From Vibrio casei (lineage in GTDB: Bacteria; Pseudomonadota; Gammaproteobacteria; Enterobacterales; Vibrionaceae): a stretch of DNA of 64,000 nt. Positions 61,150-64,000 of this stretch are shown here, in pieces. Location: contig NZ_AP018682.1 in assembly GCF_002218025.2 (NCBI RefSeq), positions 96,295-160,294 on the forward strand. The letters are read 5' to 3'. Under the pieces are notes generated by a model that searched no databases, was not told the DNA's origin, and saw nothing but the letters and a program-made list of their open reading frames with translations. The position numbers and the translations under genes were made by a program. Position 1 is the first letter of the stretch, and each line of letters begins with the position of its first letter.

Positions 61150-61632
61150 ATGGCTAAACATCTACATTCTCAGTATTTCGTAAAATCCATTGCAATTAAG
61201 CAGTTAAAGGAAAAAGTGAATAGTTTAATTGGCTTAAGGTTGCCGACAATGCCCAAACAAGGTTGGGTTCGCACTATTCGTGAAGCACTAGATATGTCAG
61301 GAGCTCAACTAGGGGCTAGGTTAGGTATATCTCGTAATAAAATTTCGATTCTTGAACGAAAAGAAGCAGACGGCAGCATAACAATAAATCAATTAAAGCA
61401 GTTAGCATCAGGCGTAGATTCTGAGTTGCTCTATGCCATTGTACCGAAACAAACAGTGGAACAAACCATAGAAGAACGAGCTTATGATTTGGCGAAAAAT
61501 TTAGTTGATATTACTAATCAACATATGTTTTTGGAAATGCAGCAACTAAGTCCTGAAAAACAAAATGAAATGATTAGGTTATTGGCTGATGAAATAAAAC
61601 AATCAGGTGGTCGGGCGCTGTGGAAGTCTTAA
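61150..61632 (+). CDS. Mobile mystery protein A (XRE regulator), without its usual partner
   Basis: A 160-residue protein matching the mobile mystery protein A family. The N-terminal helix is FVKSIAIKQLKEKVNSLIGL. The family block follows (MPKQGWVRTIREALDMSGAQ, then LGARLGISRNKISILERKEA). A C-terminal helical part ends GGRALWKS. It is an XRE-type DNA-binding protein normally followed by mobile mystery protein B, a Fic-domain protein. Here the next gene is parB on the other strand, so the partner is absent. The Fic gene at 38198 belongs to a different group. Confidence 0.8.
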   Translation: MAKHLHSQYFVKSIAIKQLKEKVNSLIGLRLPTMPKQGWVRTIREALDMSGAQLGARLGISRNKISILERKEADGSITINQLKQLASGVDSELLYAIVPKQTVEQTIEERAYDLAKNLVDITNQHMFLEMQQLSPEKQNEMIRLLADEIKQSGGRALWKS

Positions 61633-61715
61633 TAAAAGTAATGATTATTAGTATAGAGAGAGCATTGAAATAAAACTGAGGCTTTTTTAATGAAGTCTCA
61701 GTTTATTATCTAAAC

Positions 61716-62795
61716 TTAATTATTGTGATTACTTATTATTTTAGTTATTGCCTGATCCAACTCATCTTGAACCTTCTTCGGCAATCTTCCAAACTCATAC
61801 GAGAAGTTACGGCCTTTCACGCGCTTACGTGCAAACACGCCTTTGGTCTCGAACTCTGCTAATGGGGTGACTTCAGCTTTGTCTCTTTCTTGCTTAGCTT
61901 CGGCTATTTTTAGCTCAGCTTTGATCGCTGAAAGTAGGGCGTCTTTTTGCTCTTCTACTGAATATTCAACCTGAATATTGACAAGTTTTTTCTCAATGGT
62001 TTTGATAAATGATGTTAAAGAAGCCTTATCGCTAAAGGTTTTCATGACTTTATCAAGAAGCGAATAATCCTGGTGAGATAGGGCATTGGTGACAGGGAAT
62101 AATGCCACTAACTTTGAATCAATATTTGCTGCTTTAATGGCCTTACTGACGCCAGCTTGGCTTAATCCTAGTTCTTGGGCAAGTTCGGCTTGAGTAATAT
62201 CAGCTTTCGCTTTTTTTAGCGCAAGGCACTGCATACCAATTTCACGCAAGTTGTGCTCTTTGGCCGTTTGTAGCTGTTTGGCCAACGCTTTGGCGTCACT
62301 GGTTGATAGGGCATCTTTGGTTACTAAGATTATAAATTGGTCTAGCTTGCCTTCTTCCAGTAGGAAACGTGCGCGACGACGAGAGCCATCTAGCACATCG
62401 ATTTTTCCATCAACTTCATAACCTACGGCAGGGTAGAACTGTTGGAATTGAATCGAATCGAGATCTTGTAATGATTCTTTGGTGAGTAATGACTGATCAC
62501 GGCCATTTACATCAAAGGTGACAAAGGTATTGTTCTTTACTTGCTCATAACTCAGTGTGAGTTCATGGAAGGTTGCTTTCTGGCCTGATGCTAATTCCCA
62601 GTCAACACTTTTGCCAACCGCTTCAATACCAAACTGCTTAGCGAGAAATGCTTCTACCGATTGACCACTTTTTTCAATCTCAGTAGAAAGCTGGCGAGAT
62701 AGTGAGTCTATATTCACTTGAGTGGCACCTTGCTGTGCTTCTTGAGAGCCGACTGTGTTTCCTAGTGGGCTGATCGCTCCGCGTTTCTTCGCCAT
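61716..62795 (-). CDS. parB: Plasmid partition protein ParB
   Basis: A 359-residue ParB. The CTPase and arm region includes VDGKIDVLDGSRRRARFLLE (GxRRxA motif, about residues 130-150). The HTH is ITQAELAQELGLSQAGVSKA (about 208-227). A C-terminal dimerisation part follows. It binds the centromere and works with ParA to segregate the plasmid. Its start overlaps the parA stop (TAATG). A copy of the 23-bp motif lies inside the gene at 61962-61984, which favours that motif as its binding site. Confidence 0.92.
   Translation of the reverse strand: MAKKRGAISPLGNTVGSQEAQQGATQVNIDSLSRQLSTEIEKSGQSVEAFLAKQFGIEAVGKSVDWELASGQKATFHELTLSYEQVKNNTFVTFDVNGRDQSLLTKESLQDLDSIQFQQFYPAVGYEVDGKIDVLDGSRRRARFLLEEGKLDQFIILVTKDALSTSDAKALAKQLQTAKEHNLREIGMQCLALKKAKADITQAELAQELGLSQAGVSKAIKAANIDSKLVALFPVTNALSHQDYSLLDKVMKTFSDKASLTSFIKTIEKKLVNIQVEYSVEEQKDALLSAIKAELKIAEAKQERDKAEVTPLAEFETKGVFARKRVKGRNFSYEFGRLPKKVQDELDQAITKIISNHNN
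61962..61984 (+). repeat. 23-bp motif, copy D inside parB (candidate parS)
   Basis: This differs from copies A-C in a few bases (ATATTCAACCTGAATA in the palindromic part) but keeps the TTGACAA tail. It is inside the parB coding sequence, where it encodes LVNIQVEYS on the other strand. Confidence 0.65.
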
Positions 62796-64000
62796 TATGC
62801 TTGCTCCTGTTCACGCCATACGCTGAGAATGTCACGCTGAATTTGACTTGTGACCTCGTAACTATTTTGTTGTGCTGTTTGAAAAGTAGATTTACTTTTC
62901 GGGTACTCACTTTTTGACATATCAAACACGGTTGAGAGTAGTGAGGATGATTGTCTGATCGCTTCACTGTTTTTGAACTCTTTTGAGTACAAATAGGGTG
63001 CAAAGTGATCATAAAGGCTGTTCATCAGCTCGGTCGTGGTTGAGCTGTCTTTATGATTGGTTAGCAATATTTTCATAAAATCATAACCGGCATGGTCGGC
63101 ATTTTTCAGTAATGCCCAGACCTGTGGAATGTAGCTAAAGTATGAACAGGTTGCATCGATGTCATTTTCTGTAATGGAGAGCGGAAAGACAACACTGGTA
63201 GCGGCATAGTAGGCATTGTAAGTAGCATAGCCAAGTGATGGTGGCGTATCGATGATGATGATATCGAACTCATCTTTAACCGTATCAATGATCGTGCTTA
63301 AAATAGAGTAAGGGGAGGGTAGTTGTTGACTGAATACTTGTTCATGGAACCAGCCTTCGATAGCTCTATCCGTTTGAGATGCCGGCAAAATTCGTAGGTT
63401 CGGTATAGTGGTAGGTAGAAAAGCCTCCGATACAGCCTGTTCGTAGGTTTCACCTTCATCTAAATCAAAGTTACGCATCATTAAATCACCAACGGATAAA
63501 CAGCCTTCCTGGGCCGCTTCTGGTGCGTAATACATCGATAGGGTGGCTTGTCCATCCATATCAATTAAACCTACACGGTACTCTTGATGAAATTCAGTCG
63601 CTAAACCTGATGCAATAGTTGCGGCCGATACGGTTTTACCCACACCACCTTTTTGGTTCTGAATAACAATCACTTGTGCTGTTTGCTTACTACTACGTTC
63701 GAATTTAATTTCTTTACGTAAAGATTCAGGAAGTAGGGCACGAACTTGATACATTTCTTCAATATCAATTGACCATTGAGAATCTTCATGACGTCTAGGG
63801 TCAATTTCTGCACTGGCGACATACTTATCGAGTGTTTTAGCATCGATACCTAAATAGGTTGATGCTTCGGCTCGTGTGAAGTTACGCAATTCTTTGCGAT
63901 GGTTTGCCAACAAGCGCAAGTTACGACGCTTTATGTATTGGTCCGCGCCTTCTTTAAGTTGCTGAAAATCTTGTGTGGTGTTGGTGTGATTGGTATCCAT
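62795..64000 (-). CDS. parA: Plasmid partition ATPase ParA (type Ia)
   Basis: A 401-residue ParA with an N-terminal DNA-binding extension (FTRAEASTYLGIDAKTLDKY, about residues 41-60), as in type Ia systems such as P1 and F. The Walker-type ATPase follows: deviant Walker A VIQNQKGGVGKTVSAATI (about residue 115), RVGLIDMDGQATLS and DEFDIIIIDTPPSLG. It binds nucleoid DNA and moves ParB-parS complexes, and represses its own operon through the N-terminal HTH. It begins at the last base of the window and appears complete. It is the first gene of parAB. Confidence 0.94.
   Translation of the reverse strand: MDTNHTNTTQDFQQLKEGADQYIKRRNLRLLANHRKELRNFTRAEASTYLGIDAKTLDKYVASAEIDPRRHEDSQWSIDIEEMYQVRALLPESLRKEIKFERSSKQTAQVIVIQNQKGGVGKTVSAATIASGLATEFHQEYRVGLIDMDGQATLSMYYAPEAAQEGCLSVGDLMMRNFDLDEGETYEQAVSEAFLPTTIPNLRILPASQTDRAIEGWFHEQVFSQQLPSPYSILSTIIDTVKDEFDIIIIDTPPSLGYATYNAYYAATSVVFPLSITENDIDATCSYFSYIPQVWALLKNADHAGYDFMKILLTNHKDSSTTTELMNSLYDHFAPYLYSKEFKNSEAIRQSSSLLSTVFDMSKSEYPKSKSTFQTAQQNSYEVTSQIQRDILSVWREQEQA

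Noticed and set aside
1..64000. tRNA, rRNA and riboswitch genes
   Set aside because: None was recognised by reading; a covariance-model search would be needed to exclude small RNAs.

Overview
The window looks like part of a large, mosaic plasmid from a Vibrio or close marine gammaproteobacterial relative. It carries a ParA/ParB partition operon, two different Rep_3-type replication initiators each with its own iterons and a DnaA box, a Cre-like dimer resolvase, several toxin-antitoxin modules, a type I restriction-modification locus and many insertion sequences. A Vibrio host is inferred from protein style (DUF2913, lldPD, UmuDC, the small cassette-type proteins); no rRNA, tRNA or core chromosomal gene confirms it.

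Layout. 0-19.5 kb: metabolic cargo among insertion sequences. A sugar PTS permease (clipped by an IS end), a LysR regulator divergent from a CidA/CidB (LrgA/LrgB) pair, an IS scrap yard, a Cre-like recombinase, BrnTA and RelBE-type toxin-antitoxin modules, a broken pectate lyase gene, and the L-lactate genes lldP-lldD with a divergent LysR gene. A complete 1,643-bp IS sits between lldP and that regulator. A second copy of its end opens the window, so bases 65-16760 lie between direct copies. 19.5-31.7 kb: two IS66-type elements, an ADP-ribosyltransferase-like gene paired with a papain-like gene, a P-loop ATPase that lost its N terminus to an IS, and small hypothetical genes. 31.7-42.3 kb: a defence island on the minus strand, hsdM-hsdS-fic-abiEi-abiEii-hsdR-ygjP-like.

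42.3-58.1 kb: the plasmid backbone. Replicon 1 (rep gene at 42.8-43.8 kb, 21-bp iterons at 44.05-44.18 kb) and replicon 2 (rep gene at 56.9-58.0 kb, about 21.5-bp iterons at 56.56-56.70 kb) flank an SOS-controlled umuDC operon. A 9.8-kb genomic island is inserted in umuC after codon 9. It carries three overlapping tyrosine-recombinase genes plus a small coiled-coil gene (the GInt/ginABCD arrangement) and a cargo of Tm-1-like (UPF0261), PEP-hydrolase-like, DUF1097 and TetR genes. Both ends can be read directly: an 8-bp direct repeat (AATGCGTT on the umuC strand) flanked by 12-bp inverted arms. Joining the two umuC pieces across one repeat restores an uninterrupted 418-codon umuC. This is the strongest observation in the window.

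58-64 kb: a hipBA locus with an amber codon inside hipA, an orphan mobile mystery protein A, and parAB. Four copies of a 23-bp sequence built on the palindrome TATTCAGGCTGAATA lie in this segment, one of them inside parB. A fifth lies immediately after the Cre-like gene at 9 kb. They are candidate parS (centromere) sites.
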